Below, piece by piece: positions 45,609-56,498 of a DNA stretch of 64,000 bases (the stretch's first letter is position 1; each line of letters begins with the position of its first letter). This DNA is from Gammaproteobacteria bacterium. GTDB taxonomy: Bacteria; Pseudomonadota; Gammaproteobacteria; CAISUE01. The stretch lies in the NCBI GenBank assembly GCA_021156105.1, contig JAJNBD010000004.1, positions 62,001 to 126,000 of the forward strand, given 5' to 3'. Under the pieces are notes generated by a model that saw nothing but the letters and a program-made list of their open reading frames with translations, was not told where the DNA came from and ran no database searches. The position numbers and the translations under genes were made by a program.

Positions 45609-45637
45609 ATTTTACACTAAAAAAAAGCTTAGGAAAA
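45609..45637 (-). promoter_or_regulatory. Candidate promoter of atpD-atpC
   Basis: On the minus strand TAAAAT (45614-45609) is preceded by TTTTCC at about 17 bp (45637-45632). The -35 is poor. The site lies between the pldA terminator and the atpD ATG, where a promoter must exist if the terminator works. Confidence 0.35.
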
Positions 45638-45700
45638 CCCAGGTTTTAATAGTGAATTTGCCTAAAGAAAAAGGGACTGGCAAGAAGATTAAATATCATT

Positions 45701-45738
45701 AAAAAGGTTGGCAATATTAGGCGCCAACCTTTTTCTAT
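45701..45738. terminator. Strong terminator between pldA and atpD
   Basis: AAAAAGGTTGGC (45701-45712) and GCCAACCTTTTT (45723-45734) form a 12-bp stem with A/T tails that work in either direction. It separates the inserted outer-membrane cluster from atpDC. Confidence 0.8.
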
Positions 45739-45749
45739 GAAAAGCGAAA

Positions 45750-46721
45750 TTACAAGTAACTATTTAATGCAAAGCCTACCCCAACAGAGTTGGTGTAATG
45801 ATTATATTCAATCAAACTTTGGCCAAATCCACTAAACCCCTGAACAAATAAAGAAAAACGAGAATAAATAGGATGGCTCCAAGTGATTTCTTCTGCCCCT
45901 CGTTTAAAACCACTTTGTAAGTTATTCCTTGACATAAAGCTCAGCACATTATTGCCTAGCTTATAAGTAAATAATATTTGGCCATTCCCCATATAGTGTT
46001 GAATATCAGGGTTATGCAGATTGCTCGACTCATTTTTAAAAATTAGGATCCATGGGGTAATATCCACCATCCAATTATCTTTAGAGAAAATAATATCGCC
46101 AAATGCTCGGTTCCAGCTGCGTTCTGCACTACCTCCGCGGCCATTAGATTCATGTTCTACGCCAATGTTATATTGCCAATTTCTTAAGAAATTATCGGAA
46201 AAGAATACGGCAGGCGTATAGTTGGTTTCGCGAAAATATTGTGATTCCGCATAAAATTGCCAATAAGACAGTTGCGTATAGCTTGCATTTAATGACGTTC
46301 CTTTACCAAAAATATTTTTGACAAGCGGCACAAGAAAGCTCAACTGGCCTTTAAATTCCATGCGATCAACTTGTTGGTTATCCGGGGTCGAATTTTGATA
46401 AACCGCTTCATCAGGGTAAGCCGTGTAATAAGCGGGCAAAATATAGGTAGGTTGATACAAAATAATATTAAATTTTTTATTTGAATCGGCTTGAATTTGG
46501 CTAGATTCTTTTTGATACAAAGAAGGTTTTTTTCCGGTAATAGAGGATAAAAATTGATAAAAAACATTTTTGGTATGTTTTATTTTTTCTTCAGCGGGCG
46601 GCTGGGTAGATGCTTGGTCTGTCGCTGAAGCAGATGCTATATCCGAATTTTGTGCATAAGCGACGTTTATAAGGCTTAAGCATATAGAAAAGGTAAGGGG
46701 AAAAAAGTTTTTCTTTAACAT
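45750..46721 (-). CDS. pldA: Outer-membrane phospholipase A
   Basis: 323 residues with a signal peptide (FSICLSLINVAYA). The OMPLA barrel is identified by the catalytic His/Ser motif EHESNGRGG, followed by the catalytic Asn in RSWNR and the terminal YNHYTNSVGVGFAL strand. These enzymes hydrolyse phospholipids that reach the outer leaflet, and they affect virulence in several pathogens. The segment before the barrel (about 24-75) is a polar extension. It lies inside the split atp operon, with terminators before and after. Confidence 0.88.
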   Translation of the reverse strand: MLKKNFFPLTFSICLSLINVAYAQNSDIASASATDQASTQPPAEEKIKHTKNVFYQFLSSITGKKPSLYQKESSQIQADSNKKFNIILYQPTYILPAYYTAYPDEAVYQNSTPDNQQVDRMEFKGQLSFLVPLVKNIFGKGTSLNASYTQLSYWQFYAESQYFRETNYTPAVFFSDNFLRNWQYNIGVEHESNGRGGSAERSWNRAFGDIIFSKDNWMVDITPWILIFKNESSNLHNPDIQHYMGNGQILFTYKLGNNVLSFMSRNNLQSGFKRGAEEITWSHPIYSRFSLFVQGFSGFGQSLIEYNHYTNSVGVGFALNSYL

Positions 46722-46766
46722 AAATTATTAATGTTCTAGTTGAGGAAAAAAGTTAATAAAACTGGT

Positions 46767-46793
46767 CTTCCTAAGGCGCTAAGTCTTAGGAAG
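46767..46793 (-). terminator. Terminator-like hairpin after the 46800 barrel gene
   Basis: CTTCCTAAG (46767-46775) and CTTAGGAAG (46785-46793) form a 9-bp stem around 9 nt. The downstream T tract is weak on the minus strand. Confidence 0.5.
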
Positions 46794-46799
46794 AATTTT

Positions 46800-47402
46800 T
46801 TAAGCAAAATGATAAGTAAAGCCTAAGTTAAGGGTATTCGTTTGTGCGACAGGATTGTTTGTATTTTCGTTTGGATAGCCTGCAAAAATAGAGTCTGCTG
46901 TTAAATCTAATTCGCTTTTAGGATTAAATTGATAGCCAATACCGATTGCGGCTTCTGGTGCAAATTTGCTACCGCTTTCTGAGCCAAGAGGGATAGTAAT
47001 ACCATCATCGGTTTCTATGGAATCTTTTAATTTTTCATGCAGGTAAGCAACACCGGCTTTGCCTAAAACAAGGAAGCCAGAATTAAATACATATTTTGCA
47101 ACGCCTAGAGCGCTTAAAGAGTAACCACTAAAAGCCGTATCTAAACCAAAGAGATCGATTGAAGCGTGAGGGAAATACATGGCTGCGCCTTCCACACCAT
47201 ACTGAAAACCATGGGTGTCTCCCCAAAGATTTCCAACGAAAACTCGCCCATTAGCGCCACTTATCCAAGGTATGAACATACCATGAATCCCAGAAGAAAG
47301 GGAAAGTATGCCAGCATCACCACCAATATAAGGCATGGATTGCGCAAAAGTAGCGGTACTTGAAAAAGTTAGAGCGGTTACAAATAATATTTTTTTTATC
47401 AT
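46800..47402 (-). CDS. Outer-membrane beta-barrel protein (opacity/OmpA-like barrel)
   Basis: 200 residues with a signal peptide (MIKKILFVTALTFSSTATFA, cleavage near residue 20). Eight-strand-like amphipathic pattern: FQYGVEGAAMYFPHA, ALGVAKYVFNSGFLVLGKAG and the final TNTLNLGFTYHFA with its terminal aromatic motif. It is more distant from the three tandem paralogues upstream. It is part of the cluster interrupting the atp operon. Confidence 0.8.
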   Translation of the reverse strand: MIKKILFVTALTFSSTATFAQSMPYIGGDAGILSLSSGIHGMFIPWISGANGRVFVGNLWGDTHGFQYGVEGAAMYFPHASIDLFGLDTAFSGYSLSALGVAKYVFNSGFLVLGKAGVAYLHEKLKDSIETDDGITIPLGSESGSKFAPEAAIGIGYQFNPKSELDLTADSIFAGYPNENTNNPVAQTNTLNLGFTYHFA

Positions 47403-47513
47403 AGTAGGTTACATATAATTATTGACTATATAATTAAAGTATATCAAAGAAATTATGAAATAGTAATACCAGCTATGAGTTAATTTTTATTGAAAGCAAT
47501 GAGTTATAGGCAT

Positions 47514-47542
47514 AAAAAAGCCCAGGGGGTTCTGGGCTTTTT
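47514..47542 (-). terminator. Terminator after the third tandem barrel gene
   Basis: GCCCAG (47520-47525) and CTGGGC (47532-47537) with A/T runs on both sides, in the orientation of the minus-strand gene ending at 47562. Confidence 0.8.
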
Positions 47543-47561
47543 GACAGCAATAAAACCACAA

Positions 47562-48167
47562 TTAACCAAATTTATACATTGCGGAAAGAATAGCGTCTAC
47601 GGTATGAATTTTATTTTGGAAGACGTTATCAAAAGCATCTGTAACGGTGTGACTATGGTAACCGCTATAAATGACATCGCCACGAATTGCAATGTTTTTT
47701 GTAGCCATCGCGCTTGTGCCTAAACCTACTTGAAAACCGTTTATATTAAATGTCTTCTTAGTAGCAAACTCACCAAATTGATCTTGGAAATTTCCACGAA
47801 CAAAACCACTAATCAAGTGTGCTTCGATATACGGGGTAATATTATAGCCAGGCAATACACGCAAGCCATAATTGTAATGAGCCTCGGAAGTAGCGGGTGG
47901 AATATAGGCATGGTTAATAATTTTAGCTGTTGTCGTGTTCGCAAAAGCTTCTGCGCCCAGATTAAAGCCGTTGGTAAAATTATATTGATAGCCAGCAAAA
48001 AGACTGCCTAAAACCCCCGTATTATTAAATTGAGCGGTAGCATCGTTAATCGTTGCTTTATTGTCAAAACTATCCGCACCCATACCTGCGCCAAGATAAA
48101 AACCGCTTGCAAAACTAGAGCTTGATGTTGCTAAAATAGTAGCGGCCGCAAAAATTTTTTTAAACAT
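47562..48167 (-). CDS. Outer-membrane beta-barrel protein, tandem paralogue 3
   Basis: 201 residues with signal peptide MFKKIFAAATILATSSSSFA. It shares blocks with paralogues 1 and 2: SGFYLGAGMGADSFDNKATI, LFAGYQYNFTNGFNLGAEAF, LPGYNITPYIEAHLISGFVR, the NGFQVGLGTSAMATKNIAIRG block and the ending AILSAMYKFG. These features indicate a small porin- or adhesin-like barrel of the opacity/surface-antigen kind. The terminal Phe-Gly is unusual, since most barrels end in Phe. Confidence 0.82.
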   Translation of the reverse strand: MFKKIFAAATILATSSSSFASGFYLGAGMGADSFDNKATINDATAQFNNTGVLGSLFAGYQYNFTNGFNLGAEAFANTTTAKIINHAYIPPATSEAHYNYGLRVLPGYNITPYIEAHLISGFVRGNFQDQFGEFATKKTFNINGFQVGLGTSAMATKNIAIRGDVIYSGYHSHTVTDAFDNVFQNKIHTVDAILSAMYKFG

Positions 48168-48207
48168 GAAAGATTCCTTATGAAAATAGCTATCGGTAGT
48201 TGGTTTT

Positions 48208-48234
48208 AAAAAAGCCCAGGAGTCCTGGGCTTTT
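48208..48234 (-). terminator. Terminator after the second tandem barrel gene
   Basis: AGCCCAGG (48213-48220), AGT and CCTGGGCT (48224-48231), with six A before it that give a U tract on the minus strand. Confidence 0.8.
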
Positions 48235-48254
48235 CGATGACAGCAAAACTACGA

Positions 48255-48866
48255 TTAACCAAATTTATACATTGCGGAAAGAATAGCGTCTACGGTATGA
48301 ACTTTACTTTGGAAAGTATCGCCATCAACATCTGTTGTTGTGTGACTTTTATAACCGCTATAAATCAAATCGCCACGGATAGCAATTGTTTTGGTTGCCA
48401 TAGCGCTTGCGCCTAGACCAGCTTGGAAGCCATTAGCATTGTATTTTTGGCTGGAGTCTAGAGTGGTTTGGAAATGACCACGAACAAAGCCAGCAATTGC
48501 ATGGGCTTCAATGTAAGGCGTAATATTATAGCCAGGCAAAATGCGAGCGCCATAGCTGTAAGTTTGTTTAAATTTAACAGCTGAATCACCGTTTGGCTCA
48601 TAAGAGTTATCAGTCATATTAGTTGAAGTCGCATTGGCAAATGCTTCAGCACCTAAGTTAAAGCTATTAGCAAAGTTATATTGATAACCTGCAAACAGTC
48701 CACCTAATACACCAGTTGCGCCATAGTTAACGCTACCGTTATTAGTAATATCTGCTTTATTGTTAACGTTATCAGCACCAATGCCAGCACCAGCATAAAA
48801 ACCACTTGCTAAAGCAGAGCTGGATGCAGCTAAGATTACAGCCGCAACTAAAGTTTTTTTAAACAT
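48255..48866 (-). CDS. Outer-membrane beta-barrel protein, tandem paralogue 2
   Basis: 203 residues with signal peptide MFKKTLVAAVILAASSSALA. Very similar to paralogue 3 over most strands (LFAGYQYNFANSFNLGAEAF, PGYNITPYIEAHAIAGFVRG, HTVDAILSAMYKFG). The differences cluster in predicted surface loops near residues 70-95 and 130-140, the pattern expected when exposed loops diverge. It has its own terminator. Confidence 0.83.
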   Translation of the reverse strand: MFKKTLVAAVILAASSSALASGFYAGAGIGADNVNNKADITNNGSVNYGATGVLGGLFAGYQYNFANSFNLGAEAFANATSTNMTDNSYEPNGDSAVKFKQTYSYGARILPGYNITPYIEAHAIAGFVRGHFQTTLDSSQKYNANGFQAGLGASAMATKTIAIRGDLIYSGYKSHTTTDVDGDTFQSKVHTVDAILSAMYKFG

Positions 48867-48911
48867 GAAAAATCCTTAATAATAAAAATAAAAAACGCTA
48901 TATTCTAACAT

Positions 48912-48942
48912 AAAAAAAGCCCGGGTAAACCGGGCTTTTTTT
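48912..48942 (-). terminator. Terminator after the first tandem barrel gene
   Basis: GCCCGG (48919-48924), loop GTAAA and CCGGGC (48930-48935) flanked by seven A and seven T. It is strong on either strand. Confidence 0.85.
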
Positions 48943-48969
48943 GTTTCAACAAACTGGTAAATCTGACGA

Positions 48970-49626
48970 TTAACCGAATTTGTAAGCAACAGAAACAACA
49001 CCATCAAGAGTGTTGAATTTGTTTTTGTTTGAAAGGCTAACAACACCATCAGAGAAGCTGTTGGTTTTGTTTTGGTAGCCGCTATAAATGATGTCGCCAC
49101 GAACAACAACGTTTTTAGCAACGTTTGTACCGCTACCAACACCTAATTGGAAGCCATTCAAGTTTTGAGTTTTGCTAGCGGATGCGCCTGTGTCAGCATC
49201 AGTTGCTTCTGCTTTGAAGTTACCACGAACATAACCAACAATTGCGTGAACGTCAGTATCAGGAGTAACTTGGTAGCCAGGAACAAGGCGAACACCATAG
49301 TTATAACGTGCTTTAACGTTGGTGGTATCACCGTCCATAGAAGTATGAGAAATTTTAGCAGAAGTAGCATTTGCAAAACCTTCAACACCTAAGTTAAATT
49401 GGTTTGCAAAGTTCCAGGTGTAACCAGCTAATAAGCCGCCAAGAACACCAAGGTTGCCATGATCAGATGAAGATGTTTCAGTTACGCCATCAACTGTCAA
49501 AGTGTTGTCCACTTTGTCATGAAAGCCTGTACCACCGATACCAGCACCAACGTAAAAACCGTCAGCTAAAGCAACGCTGCTAGCAGCTAAAGCGATAGCA
49601 CCAACGAGTAATGATTTTTTCAACAT
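48970..49626 (-). CDS. Outer-membrane beta-barrel protein, tandem paralogue 1
   Basis: 218 residues with signal peptide MLKKSLLVGAIALAASSVALA. Same framework as paralogues 2 and 3 (GFYVGAGIGGTGFHDKVDN, LLAGYTWNFANQFNLGVEGF, VRLVPGYQVTPDTDVHAIVG, VSVAYKFG) with longer loops. It has the strongest promoter of the cluster. Its regular codon use and high-quality signals suggest an abundant surface protein. It starts the insertion between atpG and atpD. Confidence 0.85.
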   Translation of the reverse strand: MLKKSLLVGAIALAASSVALADGFYVGAGIGGTGFHDKVDNTLTVDGVTETSSSDHGNLGVLGGLLAGYTWNFANQFNLGVEGFANATSAKISHTSMDGDTTNVKARYNYGVRLVPGYQVTPDTDVHAIVGYVRGNFKAEATDADTGASASKTQNLNGFQLGVGSGTNVAKNVVVRGDIIYSGYQNKTNSFSDGVVSLSNKNKFNTLDGVVSVAYKFG

Positions 49627-49679
49627 AATTTTTGATCCTTATCAATTGATAAAAAAAATAAGAAAACAGCACTTTGTCT

Positions 49680-49708
49680 ACTTTACCTGATTTAAAAAAG
49701 GAATGCAA
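49680..49708 (-). promoter_or_regulatory. Strong promoter of the barrel-gene cluster
   Basis: On the minus strand TTGCAT (49708-49703), a 17-bp spacer and TAAAGT (49685-49680) form a near-consensus sigma-70 promoter, leaving a leader of about 45 nt. A GC-containing hairpin (GCTCCGCTT 49832-49840 with AAGCAGAGC 49852-49860) follows atpG and may help end atp transcription. It lacks a T tract. Confidence 0.65.
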
Positions 49709-49875
49709 GCTTCTTAGCTTATAAAATGAGAAATGTCACAATAATTTTTAGCCAAGAATTATTAAAAAAATATAATAAAAACATAGCGCTAATTTTTTTG
49801 GTAAATGTAGGCTTTTAGCTTGAAGGAGAGTGCTCCGCTTATCTGGATGACAAGCAGAGCTTTATAAATATGAGG

Positions 49876-50745
49876 TTAAACTGCAGATGCGCCAGCAATA
49901 ATTTCTGCTAGCTCTTGGGTAATCGCCGCTTGACGGGCTTTGTTATAAGCTAATTGCAGTTCGTTAATTAATGAGCCTGCATTTTCAGTAGCGTTTTTCA
50001 TAGCTACCATGCGTGCTGCTTGTTCGCAAGCGACATTCTCTACAACAGCTTGATACACTTGAGATTCAATATAACGAGCAATGAGCATATCCACTAAAGA
50101 TTTCGAATCAGGCTCATAAATATAATCCCAGTGATGAGATAAGTTTTTGGTATCAAATTCATCAATTGCAATAGGTAAAAGCTGCTGAACACGCGGACGT
50201 TGTGTCATCGTATTAACGAAATCATTATAAGATAAATATAATGCATCAATTTTACCCGCTTCGTAATTTTTTAACATCATGCTGATGATGCCAATCAATT
50301 GTTTTAGTTCAGGTTTATCGCCTAAATGTGCGGCAGAACCAACGACATTGCCACCAAAACGACGGAAGAATGTTTCCCCTTTGGTGCCAATTAAGCATAG
50401 ATCAACTTCAATGTTTTGTTGACGCCACGTACGGATTTGCTGAAAAGTATTCTTTAATAAGTTAACGTTCAAGCCACCGCAAAGTCCACGATCGGTAGTT
50501 ACTACAATGAGGCCAACGCGTTTAATTTCAGCGCGTGGTTTTAAGAAAGTCAGATTAAATTCCGATTTACCACAAGCTAAGTGAGCAACCACTTCACGAA
50601 TTTTTTTCGCATAAGGCTTAGTTGCGAACATGCGCTCTTGGGCACGACGCATTTTACTCGCGGCGACCATCTCCATCGCTTTAGTAATTTTTTGCGTATT
50701 TTTAATGCTTTTAATCTTGGTTCGGATTTCTTTTGCGTTTGACAT
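49876..50745 (-). CDS. atpG: ATP synthase F1 gamma subunit
   Basis: 289 residues from ATG 50745 ([20 protein letters not shown]), the usual start; an upstream start at 50778 would add 11. The two long terminal helices form the rotor shaft. The conserved [12 protein letters not shown]-type motif appears as [13 protein letters not shown]. It is the last gene of the upstream atp block before the inserted cluster, and follows atpA after 228 bp of repeats. Confidence 0.96.
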   Translation of the reverse strand: MSNAKEIRTKIKSIKNTQKITKAMEMVAASKMRRAQERMFATKPYAKKIREVVAHLACGKSEFNLTFLKPRAEIKRVGLIVVTTDRGLCGGLNVNLLKNTFQQIRTWRQQNIEVDLCLIGTKGETFFRRFGGNVVGSAAHLGDKPELKQLIGIISMMLKNYEAGKIDALYLSYNDFVNTMTQRPRVQQLLPIAIDEFDTKNLSHHWDYIYEPDSKSLVDMLIARYIESQVYQAVVENVACEQAARMVAMKNATENAGSLINELQLAYNKARQAAITQELAEIIAGASAV

Positions 50746-50766
50746 ATAAATAACCCTAGCATAATT

Positions 50767-50971
50767 CCCTCTCCCCACCGGGGAGAGGGTGGCGCGAAGC
50801 GCCGGGTGAGGGGGAGAATTTAGAGCAATGCCATTTTAATATGTACCAAGATTTCCCCCCTCACCCTCAATCCCTCTCCCCCGTGGGGAGAGGGAGGACT
50901 TTAGAAGTGGCTTTTGTTGGTACGTTCGCCCCCTCACCCTCGGTCCCTCTCCCCGTTGGGGAGAGGGAGGA
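50767..50971. repeat. Three CCCTCACCC/GGGGAGAGGG palindromic repeats between atpA and atpG
   Basis: Copies lie at about 50767-50814 (inverted orientation, containing GGCGCGAAGCGCC), 50859-50901 and 50931-50971. Each has the CTCTCCCC-N-GGGGAGAG stem. The usual atpA-atpG gap is short and empty, so these look like insertions. No gene is in the gap. Confidence 0.85.
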
Positions 50972-50973
50972 TT

Positions 50974-52512
50974 TTAGATATAGCTTTTCTTAAATGCACT
51001 AATTGCGTCATGTAAGGATTTTTCAACGTCGCCAGTGTAATCACATTTTTCATTAATTTCAGCCATTAATGGTGCATATTGTGACGCCATGAAATCTTGC
51101 AATTCTTTTTCAAAATGGGTGACTTTATCTAAAGCAACATCATCTAAATAACCTTTATCAACCGCAAACAAGCTTACGGCAATTTGAGCCACGGACATAG
51201 GATGATATTGAGGTTGTTTCAACATCTCAGTCATGCGTTGACCGCGTTCAAGTTGTTTACGTGTGGTTTCATCTAAATCAGAAGCAAACTGTGAGAATGC
51301 GGCTAATTCACGGTATTGCGCTAAGGCAATACGAATACCACCGGCTAATTTTTTAATAATTTTGGTTTGTGCCGCACCGCCCACACGTGATACGGATAAA
51401 CCTGCGTTAATCGCAGGACGAATACCCGCGTTGAAAAGATCTGTTTCTAAGAAAATCTGACCATCTGTAATCGAAATTACGTTAGTAGGAACGAAGGCAG
51501 ATACGTCACCTGCTTGCGTTTCAATAATTGGTAATGCTGTTAATGAACCGGTTTTACCTTTAACCGCGCCATTTGTCATTTTTTCCACATATTCAGGGTT
51601 CACACGCGCTGCACGCTCTAATAAACGTGAATGTAAGTAGAAAATATCACCAGGATAAGCTTCACGACCTGGTGGACGGCGTAACAATAAGGAAATTTGA
51701 CGATAAGCTACCGCATGTTTTGATAAATCATCATAAATAATTAAGGCATCTTGGCCATTATCACGGAAATATTCACCCATTGCACAGCCTGCATAAGGAG
51801 CAATATATTGCAGTGCAGCAGATTCAGCGGCGCTTGCAACTACCACGATCGTATGCTTTAACGCATCATGTTCTTCTAATTTACGTACAAGGTTAGCAAT
51901 CGAAGAAGCTTTTTGACCAATTGCCACATAAATACATTTAACACCAGTATTTTTTTGGTTAATGATGGTATCAATTGCAATCGCCGTTTTACCGGTTTGA
52001 CGGTCGCCGATGATCAATTCACGCTGGCCACGACCTACAGGCACCATTGCATCAATCGATTTACAACCTGTTGCCATTGGTTGGCTAACGCCTTGACGCC
52101 AAATAACGCCAGGTGCAATTTTTTCAACTGGAGAAACCATGGTAGTAGCCAATGGACCTTTACCGTCAATAGGATTACCTAGGGCATCTACTACGCGACC
52201 TAATAAGCCATCACCCACAGGTACTTCCAAAATACGGCCGGTGCATTTAACTTCATCACCTTCAGACAAATGATCATAAGGACCAAGGATAACCGCACCA
52301 ACAGCATCACGCTCTAAGTTTAACGCAACGCCAAACGTGTTTTGTGGGAAAGCTAACATTTCACCTTGCATGACATCACTTAAACCATAAACAGTAACAA
52401 TACCGTCTTTAATACTCATGATGGTACCAGTGCTTTTCAGCTCTGTTGGAGGTGTGAATTGTTGAATGCGCTCAAGAATAACTTTGCTGATTTCAGTGGC
52501 ATTAAGTGACAT
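50974..52512 (-). CDS. atpA: ATP synthase F1 alpha subunit
   Basis: 512 residues. Walker A GDRQTGKT is at 169-176, the regulatory nucleotide site includes [17 protein letters not shown], and the conserved Arg is in the [12 protein letters not shown]-type motif (seen as [13 protein letters not shown]). Normal length (E. coli 513). It starts 6 bp after atpH. Confidence 0.98.
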   Translation of the reverse strand: MSLNATEISKVILERIQQFTPPTELKSTGTIMSIKDGIVTVYGLSDVMQGEMLAFPQNTFGVALNLERDAVGAVILGPYDHLSEGDEVKCTGRILEVPVGDGLLGRVVDALGNPIDGKGPLATTMVSPVEKIAPGVIWRQGVSQPMATGCKSIDAMVPVGRGQRELIIGDRQTGKTAIAIDTIINQKNTGVKCIYVAIGQKASSIANLVRKLEEHDALKHTIVVVASAAESAALQYIAPYAGCAMGEYFRDNGQDALIIYDDLSKHAVAYRQISLLLRRPPGREAYPGDIFYLHSRLLERAARVNPEYVEKMTNGAVKGKTGSLTALPIIETQAGDVSAFVPTNVISITDGQIFLETDLFNAGIRPAINAGLSVSRVGGAAQTKIIKKLAGGIRIALAQYRELAAFSQFASDLDETTRKQLERGQRMTEMLKQPQYHPMSVAQIAVSLFAVDKGYLDDVALDKVTHFEKELQDFMASQYAPLMAEINEKCDYTGDVEKSLHDAISAFKKSYI

Positions 52513-52518
52513 AGTGGT

Positions 52519-53049
52519 TTACCTTAAAGTATGTTTCAGTTGATTCAACCTGTGTTTAAAAGAGGTGTCTAACACGCGATCGCCTGCTTTAATATGCAAG
52601 CCGCCAATAAGCGAAGGATCGACTTTTGTTGTCATGATTGTTTGTTTGTGAAACATATCATGTAATTTCTTTTCTAAATTGGTGCGGGCTTGAGGATCGA
52701 GTTCAAATGCGCTGGTAACTTCAACGCGAATGATCCCTTGAGCTTGGTCATGCAAGCTCTCAAAACAGCTAGCAATTTCAGGCAAATAAGCAAGCCGGCG
52801 GTTTTCTGCTAACAAGCGTAAGAAATTTTCTTGATGAGCACTAAGCTTTTGGCCTGAATGCTGAATTAAAACCTCGACCACTTTATTCTGTTCAACAAAA
52901 GGATTGTGAACAAGATCTTGCAATGTTTTTGCAGAAAAAAGCGCTGCAAGCGTGGTTAATAGTGTTTGCCAGGACGATACGTCAGCATCTTGTTTTGCTG
53001 TCTGATAAGCAGCTTCTGCGTAGGGTCTTGCGTAGCCTTCGTTTTGCAT
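52519..53049 (-). CDS. atpH: ATP synthase delta subunit
   Basis: 176 residues, the stator subunit linking F1 alpha to the b dimer. The N-terminal ARPYAEAAYQTAKQ, the LLAENRRLAYLPEI helix and the C-terminal DPSLIGGLHIKAGDRVLDTS signature are clear. It is separated from atpF by 126 bp without a recognised feature. Confidence 0.95.
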   Translation of the reverse strand: MQNEGYARPYAEAAYQTAKQDADVSSWQTLLTTLAALFSAKTLQDLVHNPFVEQNKVVEVLIQHSGQKLSAHQENFLRLLAENRRLAYLPEIASCFESLHDQAQGIIRVEVTSAFELDPQARTNLEKKLHDMFHKQTIMTTKVDPSLIGGLHIKAGDRVLDTSFKHRLNQLKHTLR

Positions 53050-53175
53050 TTTCTTACCTTTTGACTAATTGGCTGCGATTATTCAACGTTGTAACCATAA
53101 GAGGATGCGGTTACTGGTCTTGCAAAAAGCAGCCGTTTCCTAATGGTTACGGCTCTGAATAATGACAGCCCAATA

Positions 53176-53652
53176 TTAGTTTAACTGGGTATTAATAATT
53201 TCATTGATAACTGCTTGGTTTGCAGCAGCATCAACTTCACGTTTTAAGATTTTTTCTGCACCAGAAATAATGAGCTGGCCAAGTTGTTGTTGAAGCGCTT
53301 CTTTTGCAGCATTTACTTCTTGTGCAATCTCACTTTTAGCGGTTGCAAGTAAACGTTGGTTTTCTTGTAATGCTTCAACTTTTGCTTGTTCAATTAAAGC
53401 ATTACCACGTTTATGCGCTTGATCAAGGATTTGCGCAGCATCTTGTTTCGCTTGAGCTAATAATTGTGCAGCATCTTCTGTTGCTTTGAGGCGTTCGCGC
53501 TGGCCTTCTTCAGCCGCAGCTAATCCATCAGCAATTTGTTTTTGACGCTGAGAAATCGCTTGCGTTAAAGGTGGCCAAACGTATTTCATCGTAAACCATA
53601 CGACGATGGCAAACGTGATTAGCTGACCAATTAATGTTAAATTAATTTCCAT
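53176..53652 (-). CDS. atpF: ATP synthase b subunit
   Basis: 158 residues. One N-terminal membrane helix ([20 protein letters not shown], about 5-24) is followed by a long charged coiled coil (about 30-145) rich in Ala, Glu, Gln and Lys. It dimerises to form the peripheral stalk. Normal length (E. coli 156). Confidence 0.95.
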   Translation of the reverse strand: MEINLTLIGQLITFAIVVWFTMKYVWPPLTQAISQRQKQIADGLAAAEEGQRERLKATEDAAQLLAQAKQDAAQILDQAHKRGNALIEQAKVEALQENQRLLATAKSEIAQEVNAAKEALQQQLGQLIISGAEKILKREVDAAANQAVINEIINTQLN

Positions 53653-53681
53653 CTAAGTCTCCAAAGAAACAATGTAAGGTG

Positions 53682-53757
53682 GGTAAAACCAGTAAGAGTA
53701 TGCCCACCATTCGGATGGTGGACACGGCGCTATGCGCTTTTGCCCACCTTACCTATT
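53682..53757. repeat. Dispersed GGTGGGCA/TGCCCACC repeat, copy 4
   Basis: The atpE-atpF gap contains AAGGTGGGTAAAACC, GAGTATGCCCACCATTCGG and GGCGCTATGCGCTTTTGCCC ACC in succession, giving a long imperfect palindrome of the same family as at 43222. Confidence 0.6.
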
Positions 53758-53763
53758 TAAAAC

Positions 53764-54117
<354 letters not shown>

Positions 54118-54118
54118 T

Positions 54119-54162
54119 TACCCCCTCACCCCTGACCCCTCTCCCAGGGGGAGAGGAGCGCA
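54119..54162. repeat. CCCTCACCC-type palindromic repeat between atpB and atpE
   Basis: CCCCTCACCCCTGACCCCTC followed by CCCAGGGGGAGAGG is a further copy of the family in the atpD-C and atpA-G gaps. Confidence 0.75.
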
Positions 54163-54165
54163 TCA

Positions 54166-55318
<1,153 letters not shown>

Positions 55319-55347
55319 CAGGGCAGCCAGGCTTTAAAAATCGACAG

Positions 55348-55376
55348 ATTATAACGAAAAACTTGAGCTAACTCAA
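55348..55376 (-). promoter_or_regulatory. Promoter of the atp operon
   Basis: On the minus strand TTGAGT (55376-55371), a 17-bp spacer and TATAAT (55353-55348). The palindrome CTTGAG-CTAA-CTCAAG (55362-55377) overlaps the -35 and could be a regulator site. Confidence 0.7.
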
Positions 55377-55417
55377 GCAGAGAGCGAAAAGCTGTCAGTA
55401 TACCTAACTGGCAAGTG

Positions 55418-56488
55418 CTATAAATAATTTAGCAAGCTAAATAACCATTGCCAGAAATAAGCTAAGCCATTCCAGAAAAATCCGGTATTGGTAAGCACGG
55501 TAACACGTACTGAAGCCCCAACACGTAAGGGAGAATCTGCTGGTAAATCATCTAGTTGGATAATTACTGGAAAACGTTGGGCTAACCTGACCCAGTTTTC
55601 TGTTTTTTCGACATAGGGTAAATACCGGACAGGTATGCCATCAGAAAGGTTTACCCCATGGCTAACAGCAACAATATGGCCGGAGAAAATCTTTCCGGGA
55701 TACATCTTTAAGCTGACGAGCACGCGCTTGCTGATTTCAATATGGCTTAAATTGTTTTCTTCAAAATTAGCTTGGATCCACCACTTATTATTCTCAGTGA
55801 TGAGTGCCATCTGGCTACTGCCCGCGGTGGCATAATCGCCTACGCTAGTATTAAAGTTAGTGACTTTGCCTTTTTCAGGTGCGTGCACAGTTGTTTCTTG
55901 TAAATTTAATGCCGCAGTATTTAAAGTGGCTTGAGCACGTTTGACTTGAATATTTACGCCACCTTGCTCGGGTCCAAGCTTTTGCTGGGCTTCAATGAGG
56001 TTTTGTTTTGCTTGAGCCAGCAAAGCACGGTTGTCAATTAATTGTTGTATTTTATCTAACATCAAGCTTTTTGAAATCACGCCTTTTTTAGCTAGCGCAC
56101 TATATTCATCATAATGTGCTTGTGCAGTTTCAAGGTCGATTTCTCGCTGTTTGATAACCGCTTGGTTGAATTGAATAGCGGCTTTTAGTTGGGAAGCTTC
56201 ATCTTCAGCACTAACTAAATCAGCTTGGGCTCCTTGAAGCGCATATTCAAAAGGTGCTTTTTCAATTTGAAATAATGGCTGGTTTTTTTCGACAGTTTGA
56301 TTGTTTTTGACAAAAACTTCACTAATTCTGCCAGAAACCTGTGGCGTAACCTGCACGACATAAGCTTGTACACTTGCATCATTCGTGTTGGGGGTTACAT
56401 GATTGGCAATAATAAAATAAATAACAATAAGTGCTAACGCTATAAAAGTACTATAGATAACTGTTTTAGTTGAGTTTAGCTTATCCAT
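55418..56488 (-). CDS. HlyD/EmrA-type membrane fusion protein
   Basis: 356 residues. One N-terminal membrane helix (YSTFIALALIVIYFIIA, about 13-29) precedes the biotinyl-lipoyl-like half motif VTPQVSGRISEVFVKNNQ. A coiled-coil hairpin follows (about 85-190), then the second half motif TVHAPEKGKVTNF. Together with the FUSC protein encoded 10 bp upstream it resembles the AaeA-AaeB efflux pair for aromatic acids. No outer-membrane channel gene is adjacent. Confidence 0.88.
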   Translation of the reverse strand: MDKLNSTKTVIYSTFIALALIVIYFIIANHVTPNTNDASVQAYVVQVTPQVSGRISEVFVKNNQTVEKNQPLFQIEKAPFEYALQGAQADLVSAEDEASQLKAAIQFNQAVIKQREIDLETAQAHYDEYSALAKKGVISKSLMLDKIQQLIDNRALLAQAKQNLIEAQQKLGPEQGGVNIQVKRAQATLNTAALNLQETTVHAPEKGKVTNFNTSVGDYATAGSSQMALITENNKWWIQANFEENNLSHIEISKRVLVSLKMYPGKIFSGHIVAVSHGVNLSDGIPVRYLPYVEKTENWVRLAQRFPVIIQLDDLPADSPLRVGASVRVTVLTNTGFFWNGLAYFWQWLFSLLNYL

Positions 56489-56498
56489 GAAAAGAATC

